NCBI GenBank assembly: GCA_959028445.1
Contig: CAUFRY010000027.1
Span: 1 to 28,992, forward strand
Direction: 5' to 3'
DNA length: 28,992 bases
Source: an uncultured Collinsella sp.
Lineage (GTDB): Bacteria > Actinomycetota > Coriobacteriia > Coriobacteriales > Coriobacteriaceae
Below the pieces are notes generated by a model that saw only the letters and a program-made list of their open reading frames with translations, ran no database searches and was not told the DNA's origin. The position numbers and the translations under genes are program-made. Positions 1 through 7,798 of the stretch are shown here, in pieces; position 1 is the first letter of the stretch, and each line of letters opens with the position of its first letter.

Positions 1-10
1 TACTCATGGA

Positions 11-47
11 AAAACCTCCCATTTCCCGATGTCCAAGAAATGGGAGG
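11..47 (-). terminator. Rho-independent terminator
   Basis: On the minus strand an 11-bp perfect stem (CCTCCCATTTC at plus 15-25 and GAAATGGGAGG at 37-47, loop of 11 nt) is followed by a run of T (plus AAAA at 11-14). It lies about 190 nt past the stop codon of the minus-strand DUF4867-like gene and would end that transcript. Confidence 0.75.
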
Positions 48-83
48 CAGTTCACAGGCGCCTTTGTGGTGGTTTGGGCCCGT

Positions 84-224
84 TTTGTCTCGATCTGTAA
101 CAGCTAGGCCGTCAAAACCGGGCCTGGTGTTACAGATTGAGATTGTTCGGTCTGTCCCATGCAGTTTGTCTCGATCTGTAACAGGTAGAGACGATTTAGC
201 CCGCTAGATGTTACAGATCGAGAC
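84..224. repeat. Two tandem copies of a 57-bp palindrome
   Basis: Each copy has a left arm GTCTCGATCTGTAACA (87-102 and 168-183) and a matching right arm (128-143 and 209-224) separated by exactly 25 nt. The second copy has perfect 16-bp arms. The first has two C-to-T changes in the right arm, both still pairing as G-U in plus-strand RNA. A 20-bp direct repeat begins at 84 and 165, giving an 81-bp period, while the loops differ. This looks like an extragenic palindrome family between the DUF4867-like gene and its terminator; no coding potential is seen in 1-232. Confidence 0.8.
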
Positions 225-232
225 GGAAGATT

Positions 233-877
233 CTAGTCCACGGCGATGTCGAGGTTCTTGCCGATGAGACCTACGTAGCCGCCCTCGGCTGCCTTGGGGC
301 TGTCAGCATGGCAGAGGACCCACTTGTCGGCCTTCCAGTAGCAGTAGCTGTCACCGGCGGCAGGCATGTCGGATGCAGCCTCGGGGCGCGGGCCGTTGGT
401 GCCCGCCGGCAGCGCCACCATCACCTGGAAGCCGCCGTCATCGACCATGCAGGGCGTGTAGTGGAGCGTGGTGTTGAAAACCTCGACAACCTTGCCCGCC
501 GGCACGCGGAACGCCTTGACGCACGCGGTGTCGAGCTTGCCGTCCTCGATCTCCCAGCGATGCGCCACGAGCAGGATAAAGTCGCGAGCGCCCAGGTTGA
601 ATTCGCTCGCGCGGTGATACTCCAGGCAGTTGAGTCGTGTATTGTGGCCGTTGCACCAGCCGAGCTGGAAGGGACGGCCACCAAACATGAGAAAGCCAAG
701 CTTGTCGGCATCCTTGACGTCCTCGAGCTCCGGCGCACTTGCAACGTACTTGCTGCCCTCGGGAATGGGCGTGGCAGAGAGCGCCTCGAGCACGGGCGAC
801 GTAAGCTCGGACGGAACGTTATCCCAAACGTTGCCATAGGACTTGAACTCGGGATCGTTGACAGAGTAGATATGCAT
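233..877 (-). CDS. DUF4867-like protein (cupin/ureidoglycolate-lyase-like)
   Basis: The 214-residue protein starts MHIYSVNDPEFKSYG, an opening I associate with the DUF4867 family of small beta-barrel proteins related to ureidoglycolate lyase; the biochemical role is not established. The middle is rich in aromatic and His residues (GWCNGHNTRLNCLEYHRASEFN), and a later stretch (VPAGKVVEVFNTTLHYTP) has the look of a cupin barrel, but no catalytic set can be assigned. I chose the ATG at 877 because AGGAG sits six bases upstream; the longer reading frame to 979 runs into the luxS terminator and lacks a binding site. Upstream, near 908-922, is an 8-bp palindrome TTCTAGAA that may belong to its control region. 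It is probably transcribed alone and ends at the hairpin at 11-47. Confidence 0.65.
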   Translation of the reverse strand: MHIYSVNDPEFKSYGNVWDNVPSELTSPVLEALSATPIPEGSKYVASAPELEDVKDADKLGFLMFGGRPFQLGWCNGHNTRLNCLEYHRASEFNLGARDFILLVAHRWEIEDGKLDTACVKAFRVPAGKVVEVFNTTLHYTPCMVDDGGFQVMVALPAGTNGPRPEAASDMPAAGDSYCYWKADKWVLCHADSPKAAEGGYVGLIGKNLDIAVD

Positions 878-961
878 GTTCGCTCCTGTTCGTTTATGTG
901 ACAGTATGAACATTCTAGAACAAACATGAGCGATTTTGAACGCTCGTCCCGACCAATCAAC

Positions 962-993
962 AAAAAGGCGCCCCCGCATAAGCGAAGGCGCCC
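962..993 (-). terminator. Terminator of luxS
   Basis: The minus strand reads GCGCCTTCGC, loop TTAT, GCGGGGGCGC and then TTTTT. The 10-bp stem includes two G-U pairs. It sits 28 nt past the luxS stop codon. Confidence 0.85.
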
Positions 994-1021
994 AATGCGC
1001 GCGTTTTGGGCGATAAAGCCC

Positions 1022-1510
1022 TTATGCCTGCTGATAGTGCAGGTGCTTCTCGTCGATATCGGCCAGGTCGCGGTCGAGGTAACGGCGCGCGAGCCAGTTA
1101 GCCATGGGAAGGTTCTGGTCCAGGTAGTTGCCGCACTCCTCGGGAGCGGCACCGGGGACATCGCCCTCAAAGTCGGCGACAAACTCGAACAGCTCACGCA
1201 CGAGCGGCAGGATCTCCTCGCTCGTCACCTCGCCAAACACAACGAGGTAAAAGCCCGTGCGGCAGCCCATGGGGCCAAAGTAGACAATGCGGCCCGACCA
1301 CTCGGCATGATTGCGAAGGAACGTCGCACCCAGGTGCTCGATGGTGTGGCACTCGGCGGTGTTCATGACCGGCTCCTTGTTGGGCGTGGTCAGGCGCAGG
1401 TCAAACGTGGTGACGGCGGCCCCGGTCGCCGAATCGCGGTCGATGCGGCTCACATACACGCCGGGCTCAAGCAGCAGATGATCAACGGAAAAGCTGGCGA
1501 TGCGCTCCAT
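1022..1510 (-). CDS. luxS: S-ribosylhomocysteine lyase LuxS
   Basis: LuxS cleaves S-ribosylhomocysteine to homocysteine and DPD, the precursor of autoinducer 2, in the cytosolic activated methyl cycle. The 162-residue length is normal for the family. The metal site is complete: His55 and His59 in HTIEHLGATF with the catalytic Glu58, the catalytic Cys83 in GPMGCRTGFYL, and the third metal ligand Cys126 in EECGNY. The start at 1510 follows GAGAGG at a good spacing. It is monocistronic: its own terminator follows and a large hairpin (1536-1602) separates it from the nucleoside hydrolase gene upstream. Whether it serves signalling or only recycling cannot be told from the sequence. Identification is certain. 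Confidence 0.97.
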   Translation of the reverse strand: MERIASFSVDHLLLEPGVYVSRIDRDSATGAAVTTFDLRLTTPNKEPVMNTAECHTIEHLGATFLRNHAEWSGRIVYFGPMGCRTGFYLVVFGEVTSEEILPLVRELFEFVADFEGDVPGAAPEECGNYLDQNLPMANWLARRYLDRDLADIDEKHLHYQQA

Positions 1511-1535
1511 GGCAGATCCTCTCGATAGTCAAATT

Positions 1536-1602
1536 GGGACGGGGCTCTTTTAGCTGGTTCGAATGGTCGCACCAATCATACCAGTCAAAAAAGCCCCGTC
1601 CC
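1536..1602. terminator. Large hairpin between nucleoside hydrolase gene and luxS
   Basis: A perfect 11-bp stem (GGGACGGGGCT at 1536-1546, AGCCCCGTCCC at 1592-1602) encloses 45 nt that contain nested inverted repeats (CTGGT/ACCAG and TGGT-GCG-ACCA). It begins 12 nt past the nucleoside hydrolase stop and is flanked by A/T runs, so it can act as that gene's terminator. It could also be a repeat element. Confidence 0.6.
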
Positions 1603-1604
1603 AA
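1575..1604 (-). promoter_or_regulatory. Possible luxS promoter inside the hairpin
   Basis: On the minus strand TTGGGA (plus 1599-1604) and TATGAT (plus 1575-1580) are separated by 18 nt, upstream of luxS. The -10 is a 5/6 match, the -35 a 4/6 match. The overlap with the hairpin makes this tentative. Confidence 0.35.
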
Positions 1605-1613
1605 AAAGACAAC

Positions 1614-2588
1614 TTAGCCAAGGACACGGGCCATACGCGTCTTGAACTCGGACAGGAAGCGCGGAGCATCCACGGTCAGTGCCACAAGCGCGCTCTTGTC
1701 CGGATCGGACAGGCGGCGCTCATCGCAGATGGTGCGACCGCGGTACTCGCCCAGCAGATCAACACGCAGGTTGCAGCCGAGCGCACCTACGAGCGTGGGG
1801 TCGATCGCCACGGCAACGGCCAGCGGATCGTGCAGCGCACAACCACCCAGGTAGGGTGCGTTCATCTCGTACGAGCCAATGTAGTGCTCGACCATGCTCG
1901 CAAATGCGCAGCCCGCCATGGTGCCCGAGCCCGTCCAGCCGGCAATGTCGCGGCGTGTGAGCACCACGCGATGCGTCACGTCCAGACCCACCATGGTGAG
2001 CTTACGGCCCGAGCGCAGCACCGCGTCGGCTGCCTCGGGGTCGCTCGCCATATTGGCCTCGGCGCCCGCGCTCACGTTGCCGGGCACGGTAAGGGCGCCG
2101 CCCATCACGACCACGCGGCCGATGGACATCATCGCCGCCGCATCGCGCTCCAGGGCGAGCGCCAGGTTGGAGAGCGGGCCAGTCGCTACGTAGACCAGAT
2201 CGGGACCATAGGTGCGCGCGGCATCGATCAGATAATCGACCGCAGCGTTGCCGTCGGCCGAGGTCGCCCCCACCGGCTCGTAGGGCGACGCGGGCACGCT
2301 CGCGCCGCCGATGCCGTTCTTGCCGTGAATGAGCGCGGTGGACGCCGGCGGCGTATAGGGCTCAGTCGCCTGCAGAGGACGGTCGGCACCCAGGTACACC
2401 GGAACCTCGGGGCGACCCAGCAGATCGAGCACCGCAAGGCAGTTGTGCGCCGATTGCTCGACGCGCACGTTGCCAAAGCACGTGGTGATGCCCACGAGCT
2501 CCACCTCGGGGCTCGCGATGGCATAGGCCAGCGCCATCGCATCGTCCACACCCATATCCAGATCAAGGATCAGCTTCTTGGTTGCCAT
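1614..2588 (-). CDS. Inosine/uridine-preferring nucleoside hydrolase
   Basis: This 324-residue protein belongs to the nucleoside N-ribohydrolase family, which splits nucleosides into ribose and free base. The calcium-binding signature is at the N-terminus (DLDMGVDDAMAL, Asp9, 11, 15 and 16), followed by GITTCFGNV near residue 55 and family-typical stretches such as YVATGPLSNLALAL and VVVMGGAL. The start follows GGAG eight bases upstream. The gene begins 30 nt after the ribokinase stop codon, so the two form an operon in which ribose released here is phosphorylated by the partner kinase. Specificity between purine and pyrimidine nucleosides cannot be read from the sequence. No signal peptide is seen, so it acts on nucleosides already in the cytosol. 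Confidence 0.93.
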   Translation of the reverse strand: MATKKLILDLDMGVDDAMALAYAIASPEVELVGITTCFGNVRVEQSAHNCLAVLDLLGRPEVPVYLGADRPLQATEPYTPPASTALIHGKNGIGGASVPASPYEPVGATSADGNAAVDYLIDAARTYGPDLVYVATGPLSNLALALERDAAAMMSIGRVVVMGGALTVPGNVSAGAEANMASDPEAADAVLRSGRKLTMVGLDVTHRVVLTRRDIAGWTGSGTMAGCAFASMVEHYIGSYEMNAPYLGGCALHDPLAVAVAIDPTLVGALGCNLRVDLLGEYRGRTICDERRLSDPDKSALVALTVDAPRFLSEFKTRMARVLG

Positions 2589-2618
2589 TGTTCTACTCCG
2601 CTTCTCCGTCTTTATCGT

Positions 2619-3581
2619 TTAACCAAACCAATGTTCAACTTCGGCGCGCATGGGAATCGATTGCTGAGCGCCCAGGCGCGACACCGTCACCGCCGAGGCG
2701 CGAGCACCCGCGGCCATGCATTCAAAGAGCGGCAAGCCCTCCAGGCGAGCCGCCGCCAACGCGCCGATAAACGTATCGCCGGCGGCCGTGGTATCGACTA
2801 CCGTGCTCGAAAGTGCCGGCATACGCAGCAGCCCACCGCCATCGCCGAGCGTAACCGACCCGGCGCCGCCCAACGTGATGACCGCAGCTCCGGCACCCTT
2901 GGCGAGCAGGGCATTGAGCGCCGCGACGCAGCTCGCATCATCCGCGGGCAAGATGCCCGTCAGCACCTGGCACTCGGTCTCGTTGGGGCAGACCAGGTCG
3001 ACCGCAGGCCAGGCCTCCGCAGGCAACTCGCAGGCAGGCGCTGGATTAAAGACCGTATAGAACCCCAGCCCGTGAGCGCAAAAAAGCGCCTCGGCAGTCG
3101 CTGCAAGGTCACATTCGCCCTGGGCGATAAAGACGCTTCCGGCAGCCGGGGCAATCTCGCTGGTGTCGCCGTCGAGCTCCTCGGCCACCAAACGTCTCAG
3201 CGCGCAGGCAACGTCCTCGCCCGCAAGCGCATGGTTGGCGCCCGGTGACAGCACGATACGGTTGTCGCCCTCGCAGCGAATGATAGTCGCCGTTCCCGTC
3301 TCCACGTCATCGCGACGCGCCACAAAGTCACAGTCCACGCCAGCATCTTGGAGCCCCGCCACGAGCGATGCACCGAACGCGTCGCGGCCGACCGCGCCAA
3401 TCATGCACGTGCGCGCACCCATGCGCGCGGCGGCGACGGCCTGGTTAGCGCCCTTGCCACCGGCGTTGGTGATAAAACCGCTGCCACCGACGGTCTCGCC
3501 CGCGCGCGGCATGCGCTCGCACGCCACCGAAAGGTCCATGTTCATGCTGCCGAACACCGCAACGATGCCGCAATCTGCCAT
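2619..3581 (-). CDS. rbsK: Ribokinase (PfkB family)
   Basis: The enzyme phosphorylates D-ribose to ribose 5-phosphate. The 320-residue protein has the PfkB-family sugar-binding signature GGKGANQ (41-47) following the N-terminal FGSMNMDL, and the C-terminal ATP/anion-hole signature DTTAAGDTF with catalytic Asp269. The usual DTTGAGD motif has Ala for Gly here, a mild variation. I chose the ATG at 3581 because GAGGAGG lies five bases upstream; the frame open to 3614 adds 11 residues without a binding site. The gene is first in an operon with the nucleoside hydrolase and follows a promoter with an operator-like palindrome (3645-3674). Within PfkB kinases ribose is the best assignment given the neighbour; another pentose or a nucleoside remains possible. 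Confidence 0.88.
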   Translation of the reverse strand: MADCGIVAVFGSMNMDLSVACERMPRAGETVGGSGFITNAGGKGANQAVAAARMGARTCMIGAVGRDAFGASLVAGLQDAGVDCDFVARRDDVETGTATIIRCEGDNRIVLSPGANHALAGEDVACALRRLVAEELDGDTSEIAPAAGSVFIAQGECDLAATAEALFCAHGLGFYTVFNPAPACELPAEAWPAVDLVCPNETECQVLTGILPADDASCVAALNALLAKGAGAAVITLGGAGSVTLGDGGGLLRMPALSSTVVDTTAAGDTFIGALAAARLEGLPLFECMAAGARASAVTVSRLGAQQSIPMRAEVEHWFG

Positions 3582-3644
3582 GGGAACCTCCTCATCTGCG
3601 GGCCTTATGCCCACCGTCGGCCGTCGATCGTGCGCCCTCGCACC

Positions 3645-3674
3645 TCTATAACTTTAGTTCACTTTGATGTGAAC
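3645..3674 (-). promoter_or_regulatory. Promoter and operator of the rbsK operon
   Basis: On the minus strand TTCACA (plus 3668-3673), a 17-nt spacer and TATAGA (plus 3645-3650) form a good sigma-70-type promoter about 65 nt upstream of the ribokinase start. A perfect inverted repeat GTTCAC-N6-GTGAAC (3657-3674) covers the -35 box, the arrangement expected for a repressor. Which regulator binds is unknown; none is encoded nearby. Confidence 0.7.
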
Positions 3675-3767
3675 GCGCCCTTGAGGTTGCGCCAGCAGCA
3701 AGCATTCACAGGAGCAGGCAGCTACAATGAATATGTGCTGATTATTCTCGTCATTGGATGATGTTTT

Positions 3768-5984
3768 ATGGAGCAATTCCCACCATCGAGCCCACGCGGA
3801 CCGCGCCGCGCGCCCGATAACCAGGCGCCGCACGAACGCCCGCGCGCCGACCGCCGCACCGGCGAGTCGCGACGCGGCCCGAGCCCGCATCGAACGCCCA
3901 CCAACAAGGGCGCCCACACCAACAGCGCCGCAAAAGAACAGGCGCCCGCTCGTCCCAAGTCCCGCTACATTCCTGCGCTCGACGGCCTGCGCACGCTTGC
4001 CGTCGTCGCGGTGGTGCTCTATCACCTCAACCTCACGTGGGCTCAGGGCGGCCTGCTCGGCGTCACGATCTTCTTTGTGCTTTCGGGCTATCTGATCACG
4101 CGCTTGCTGCTCAACGAAGTCGCTAAGACCGGCCGCATCGACCTTAAGAGCTTCTGGATTCGCCGCATCCGTCGCCTAGTCCCCGCCGTGGTAACGGTAG
4201 TGTTCGTGACCTGCGCGCTGTGCACCATCTTTAACCACGTGATGCTCACCAAGATGCGCCCCGACATCCTGCCGTCGCTGCTGTTCTTCAACAACTGGTG
4301 GCAGATTGCCCAAAACGTCTCGTACTTCAATGCTCTGGGCGACCCCTCGCCACTCACGCACTTTTGGTCGCTTGCCATCGAGGAACAGTTCTACCTGATT
4401 TGGCCGCCGCTGCTGTTTGCCATGGTATCCATGCATGTGAGCAAGCCCAACACGCGCCGCGTGGTTCTGGGCCTTGCCGCGGTTTCCGCCCTCGCCATGA
4501 CGGTGCTTTACAACCCTGCCGCCGACCCCAGCCGCGTGTACTACGGCACCGACACCCGCGTGTTCTCGCTGCTGCTGGGTGCCTGGATGGCCTTTATCCC
4601 CGATCGCGACCTGGCGCCGGTGCGTCTCGCACGTCGTTTGGGGCTCAATCGCCTGGCTGGCGCCGCCAAGCACGGCAAGAACGCCGAGGGCAAGCCTGGC
4701 GAGAAGGCCGACGAATCAGCCAAGACCGCCCCGGCACAGCCGAGCGCCCTCGTGCGCTTTTGGTCCTCGCCCGCATCCATCGATGTACTGGGCGTCGTGG
4801 GCCTGGTTGGCCTTGCCGCCATGGTCGCGCTCACCAACGGCTACACCGCGTTCCAGTATCGCGGCGGCACGCTGTTATGCTCCATCCTCACGCTCATGGT
4901 CATCGCGGCCTGCGTGCAGCCCCAGGGAATGGTTGCCCGCGCGCTGTCCGCCGAGCCGCTCGTGTGGGTTGGCAAGCGCTCGTACAGCATCTACCTGTGG
5001 CACTATCCGCTGCTGTTGCTCATGAACCCGGTCGCCAACATCAACGATACGCCCTGGTGGCAGTACATCTTGCAGGTACTTGTGGTAGTCGCCGTAGCCG
5101 AGTGCTCTTATCGCTTTATCGAAACGCCGTTTAGGAAGGGCGCCTTCGGCCGCACCGTCACCGAATTCCGCAATGGCACCACCACGCCCGCCAGCTGGGC
5201 ACGCGCGCACGTCCCCGTCTGCGCAGCCTGCGCTGTCGTGTTGGTCGTTGCACTGGGCGGTCTGATCTTTGTGCCCGAGACGTCTGCGCTGAGCGGCGAG
5301 GGCGCCGAAGTTCTGAACAAGGAAGCCAAAAACACCGCGCCCACCGACCAGCAGGCGGCCGACGACACCGACAAGGACAACGATGGCTTCCCCGATGGCT
5401 CCTACGACCTGTTGATGATCGGTGACTCCGTGTCGCTGCGCGCCGTTGATTCCTTTGACGGCGTGTTCCCACACAGCCATATCGATGCCGAAAAGGGCCG
5501 CCAGTTTGATGCGGGCCGCGCGACATTTGAGGGCTATATCCAGCAGAACCTTGCCGGCAAGATCGTGGTCTTTGCCCTAGGCACCAACGGTTTGGTAACG
5601 GACGCCCAGGTCGACGCGATCATGGCCGACGCCGGCGAGCAGCGCATTGTCGTGTTTGTAAACACGCGTAGCCCGCAGCCGTGGGTCGGGCCCACGAACC
5701 AGGCCATCGCCAACGCCGCCACGCGATACAAGAATGTACGCGTTATCGACTGGTACGGGCACAGCGCCAACCGCAACGACCTGTTCGACGGCGACGGCAC
5801 GCACCTGTCGACTACCGGCGTGACCGAGTACCTCAACCTGATCCACGATGCGGTCAAGAAAGACCTGCCCGTGCACCCCGAAGACCACGTCAACGATCCG
5901 CAGCCGGCAGCCGTCAAGTCCGCCGGCGACGCACTCGTCAATGCCCTCGCCTACAAGCCGCACAAGCTGGGCACCGACAAGTAA
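3768..5984 (+). CDS. Acyltransferase 3 (OafA-type) with C-terminal SGNH domain
   Basis: The 738-residue membrane protein fits the acyltransferase-3 family that O-acylates cell-surface glycans. Residues 1-65 form a Pro/Arg-rich, probably disordered cytoplasmic tail. The membrane domain starts at YIPALDGLR (67-75), with the conserved His of LYHLN at 86 and FFVLSGYLIT following, and a further HFWSLAIEEQFYLIWP motif. A low-complexity charged insert lies near residues 290-330, and the last transmembrane segment is near 485-505. The extracytoplasmic C-terminal part has the SGNH hallmarks: GDS with Ser554, and Asp676/His679 in GDGTHLS. The start has only a weak GGATGATG ahead of it. The gene stands alone, divergent from rbsK, and ends at a strong hairpin. 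The acceptor polymer (peptidoglycan, teichoic acid or capsule) is unknown. Confidence 0.9.
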   Translation: MEQFPPSSPRGPRRAPDNQAPHERPRADRRTGESRRGPSPHRTPTNKGAHTNSAAKEQAPARPKSRYIPALDGLRTLAVVAVVLYHLNLTWAQGGLLGVTIFFVLSGYLITRLLLNEVAKTGRIDLKSFWIRRIRRLVPAVVTVVFVTCALCTIFNHVMLTKMRPDILPSLLFFNNWWQIAQNVSYFNALGDPSPLTHFWSLAIEEQFYLIWPPLLFAMVSMHVSKPNTRRVVLGLAAVSALAMTVLYNPAADPSRVYYGTDTRVFSLLLGAWMAFIPDRDLAPVRLARRLGLNRLAGAAKHGKNAEGKPGEKADESAKTAPAQPSALVRFWSSPASIDVLGVVGLVGLAAMVALTNGYTAFQYRGGTLLCSILTLMVIAACVQPQGMVARALSAEPLVWVGKRSYSIYLWHYPLLLLMNPVANINDTPWWQYILQVLVVVAVAECSYRFIETPFRKGAFGRTVTEFRNGTTTPASWARAHVPVCAACAVVLVVALGGLIFVPETSALSGEGAEVLNKEAKNTAPTDQQAADDTDKDNDGFPDGSYDLLMIGDSVSLRAVDSFDGVFPHSHIDAEKGRQFDAGRATFEGYIQQNLAGKIVVFALGTNGLVTDAQVDAIMADAGEQRIVVFVNTRSPQPWVGPTNQAIANAATRYKNVRVIDWYGHSANRNDLFDGDGTHLSTTGVTEYLNLIHDAVKKDLPVHPEDHVNDPQPAAVKSAGDALVNALAYKPHKLGTDK

Positions 5985-6007
5985 CGCGCAGCCAAATCTG
6001 CTTACAC

Positions 6008-6045
6008 CCGCAGGGGGCGTCGGCTGTGGCCGACGCCCCCTGCGG
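6008..6045 (+). terminator. Strong hairpin after the acyltransferase gene
   Basis: A perfect 17-bp stem (6008-6024 with 6029-6045) with a TGTG loop starts 23 nt past the stop codon. There is no T-run after it, so it may end the mRNA or protect its 3' end rather than act as a classic terminator. The stretch 6046-6218 beyond it shows no credible gene. Confidence 0.65.
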
Positions 6046-6218
6046 CAGTTAGGGGCGCTCCTTATGTACCGGCACCTGGAGGCACTTCTGGCGTAGCCAA
6101 TGAAGACCTCTCCGGATGAATTCCAAGCCGCTCCGCCGCTCCAGACATCGTTTCCGTGCCTTGCGCCTGTTCCAAACAATCAAAACAAGCCCTTTTCGCC
6201 GCAACCTCAAAGGTCTAT

Positions 6219-6444
6219 GGGCAAAAAAGGCCAAATATGAGTACTGTTACCATTTTAGTAGCAGGCAAAACCACCCAAAATGACGTCCGAGCGAACCCTA
6301 CAACCCCCTAAGACAGCCAACCTGACTGGTTTAAGGCGTATTGGAGCCAATTTTAATGAACATACTATAGGTTATGTTTATTATCTTCTTGAATGTAAAT
6401 GCTATTCACTTAGCAACAGTACTCATATTTGGCATTTATTGCCC
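6219..6444. mobile_element. MITE-like element with 30-bp terminal inverted repeats
   Basis: The 226-bp segment is bounded by 30-bp inverted repeats, 6219-6248 and 6415-6444, that match at 28 of 30 positions. The inner 19 bp, containing CCAAATATGAGTACTGTT, are identical. Both ends start GGGCAA. The interior has no open reading frame and is A+T-rich, unlike the flanking genes. No target-site duplication is visible at the edges, so the mobility class is uncertain. A non-autonomous transposon relic or a large extragenic hairpin fits best. Confidence 0.6.
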
Positions 6445-6475
6445 ACTGCCATATAACTAACACCCTATAGCAGAC

Positions 6476-6510
6476 AAAAACAGGCCGTAGCCCATCGCTG
6501 CGGCCTGTTT
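6476..6510 (-). terminator. Terminator of the metal-transport operon
   Basis: The minus strand reads AAACAGGCCGCAGC, a short loop, and GCTACGGCCTGTTT followed by further T. This is a 14-bp stem with one mismatch and a T-rich tail, 18 nt past the stop codon of the NRAMP-related gene. Confidence 0.85.
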
Positions 6511-6527
6511 GGAGTCCAAAAGAGGCG

Positions 6528-7790
6528 CTAAGCGCTGTAACCCATCGCCTGCAGAACAAACATGACGACCGTGAGCACCGTAATCACACCGATAGTCGCC
6601 CAAGTGAGCACATTCCACACGCGGCCGTTGCGGTTAGTGCCCATAATGTGACGGTCAGCGGCAATAACCACCTGGAACACCAGAACCACGGGCAGTAGCA
6701 CGCCATTGATGACCTGCGAGGTCATCATAATCTGGAACAGATCGACGCCGGGCATAAGCACCAGCACGGCAGAGATACCGATGATGGCCGTAATGATGCC
6801 GCGATAGACCGGGGCCTCGTCCCAGCTGCGGTCGGCACCGCGCTCCCAGCCAAATGCCTCGCAGATAGCGCTCGACGTAACGCCCGGCAGCACGCAGGCA
6901 GCCAAGAAGCTCGCCGCGACCAGGCCCGAGGCAAACAGTACCGTGGACCACTGACCCGCAATAGGCTCCAGCGCACGGGCAGCATCGGCAGCATCGCTAA
7001 TCTGAATGCCCGCCGGGAACAACACCGTACCGGTCGTGATGATAATAAAGCCGGCAATGACATCGGCGGCAAGCGAGCCGCTCACGGTATCGATGCGCTG
7101 CAGCACGATATCGTCCTCGCCCGCGTTCTTGTCGACCACGTTGTTCTGCGCCAAGAAAATCATCCACGGCGCGATGGTGGTACCGATCGTTGCGACCACG
7201 AGCGACACGTAGCTGGGGTCATTTTGAATGTTAGGCACGACCAGGTCGACCGCGACCTCACCCCAGTTGGGGCCAGCCATAAACGCGGCGACAATATAGG
7301 TCACGAACACGCAGCTCACCAGCAGCAGAATCTTCTCGATGCGCTGGAAACTACCCGACATGGTAAGCATCCACACCAGCAGCGCTACCAACGGCACCGA
7401 GATGCTCGCCGGCACGCCAAAGAGAGCAAGGCCGCTGGCGATGCCCGCAAACTCCGAAATGGTCACAGCCGTGTTGGCGATCAACAGCGCCGCCATAGCA
7501 AGTACACTCTTGCGCACGCCAAAGCGCTCGCGAATGAGCGATGCCAGGCCCTTGCCCGTGACGCAGCCGCAGCGCGCCGCGGTCTCTTGCGTCACGATGA
7601 GCAGCACGGTCATGACGGGAAGCATCCAGAGCATCTTATAGCCATAGCTGGCGCCCGCGCTGGAATACGTGGCGATGCCGCCGGCGTCATTGCCCGAAAG
7701 CGCCGCCAGAAGACCGGGGCCCATGGCGCCAAAGATGGCCGCGATGGTCAGCTTTTGCTTGGTGCTCGGCTTTTGCTTCGTATTTTGCAC
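6528..7790 (-). CDS. NRAMP-family divalent metal transporter, possibly magnesium type
   Basis: The 420-residue protein has about eleven hydrophobic segments and a clear NRAMP (SLC11) layout. In transmembrane segment 1 the usual metal-binding DPGN is replaced by GNDAGG (33-38), followed by family-typical AGASYGYKMLW. In segment 6 the segment TTIAPWMIF (204-212) stands where manganese/iron transporters carry the metal-selective Met-Pro-His region. These changes are what I recall for the NRAMP-related magnesium transporters, a branch characterised in the coriobacterium Eggerthella lenta; the substrate here is therefore inferred to be Mg2+ or Mn2+. I place the start at the GTG at 7790, with AGGTGG just upstream, because the longer frame overlaps the previous gene by over 50 nt. 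It begins 8 nt after the MgtE-like gene, so both are co-transcribed. Confidence 0.85.
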   Translation of the reverse strand: MQNTKQKPSTKQKLTIAAIFGAMGPGLLAALSGNDAGGIATYSSAGASYGYKMLWMLPVMTVLLIVTQETAARCGCVTGKGLASLIRERFGVRKSVLAMAALLIANTAVTISEFAGIASGLALFGVPASISVPLVALLVWMLTMSGSFQRIEKILLLVSCVFVTYIVAAFMAGPNWGEVAVDLVVPNIQNDPSYVSLVVATIGTTIAPWMIFLAQNNVVDKNAGEDDIVLQRIDTVSGSLAADVIAGFIIITTGTVLFPAGIQISDAADAARALEPIAGQWSTVLFASGLVAASFLAACVLPGVTSSAICEAFGWERGADRSWDEAPVYRGIITAIIGISAVLVLMPGVDLFQIMMTSQVINGVLLPVVLVFQVVIAADRHIMGTNRNGRVWNVLTWATIGVITVLTVVMFVLQAMGYSA

Positions 7791-7798
7791 GCGACCAC

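Noticed and set aside
1..232. CRISPR array
   Set aside because: There are only two repeat copies, and they are palindromes with internal loops rather than repeats with spacers; no cas genes are nearby.
908..922. LexA-type SOS box
   Set aside because: The GAAC...GAAC arrangement around TTCTAGAA is a direct repeat and does not match the CGAAC-N4-GTTCG form used in actinobacteria.
1563..3248. 561-codon open frame on the plus strand
   Set aside because: It is antisense to the nucleoside hydrolase and ribokinase genes; low-complexity His/Arg composition.
6049..6234. 61-codon minus-strand frame in the intergenic region
   Set aside because: It overlaps the MITE-like terminal repeat and has no ribosome binding site or known similarity.
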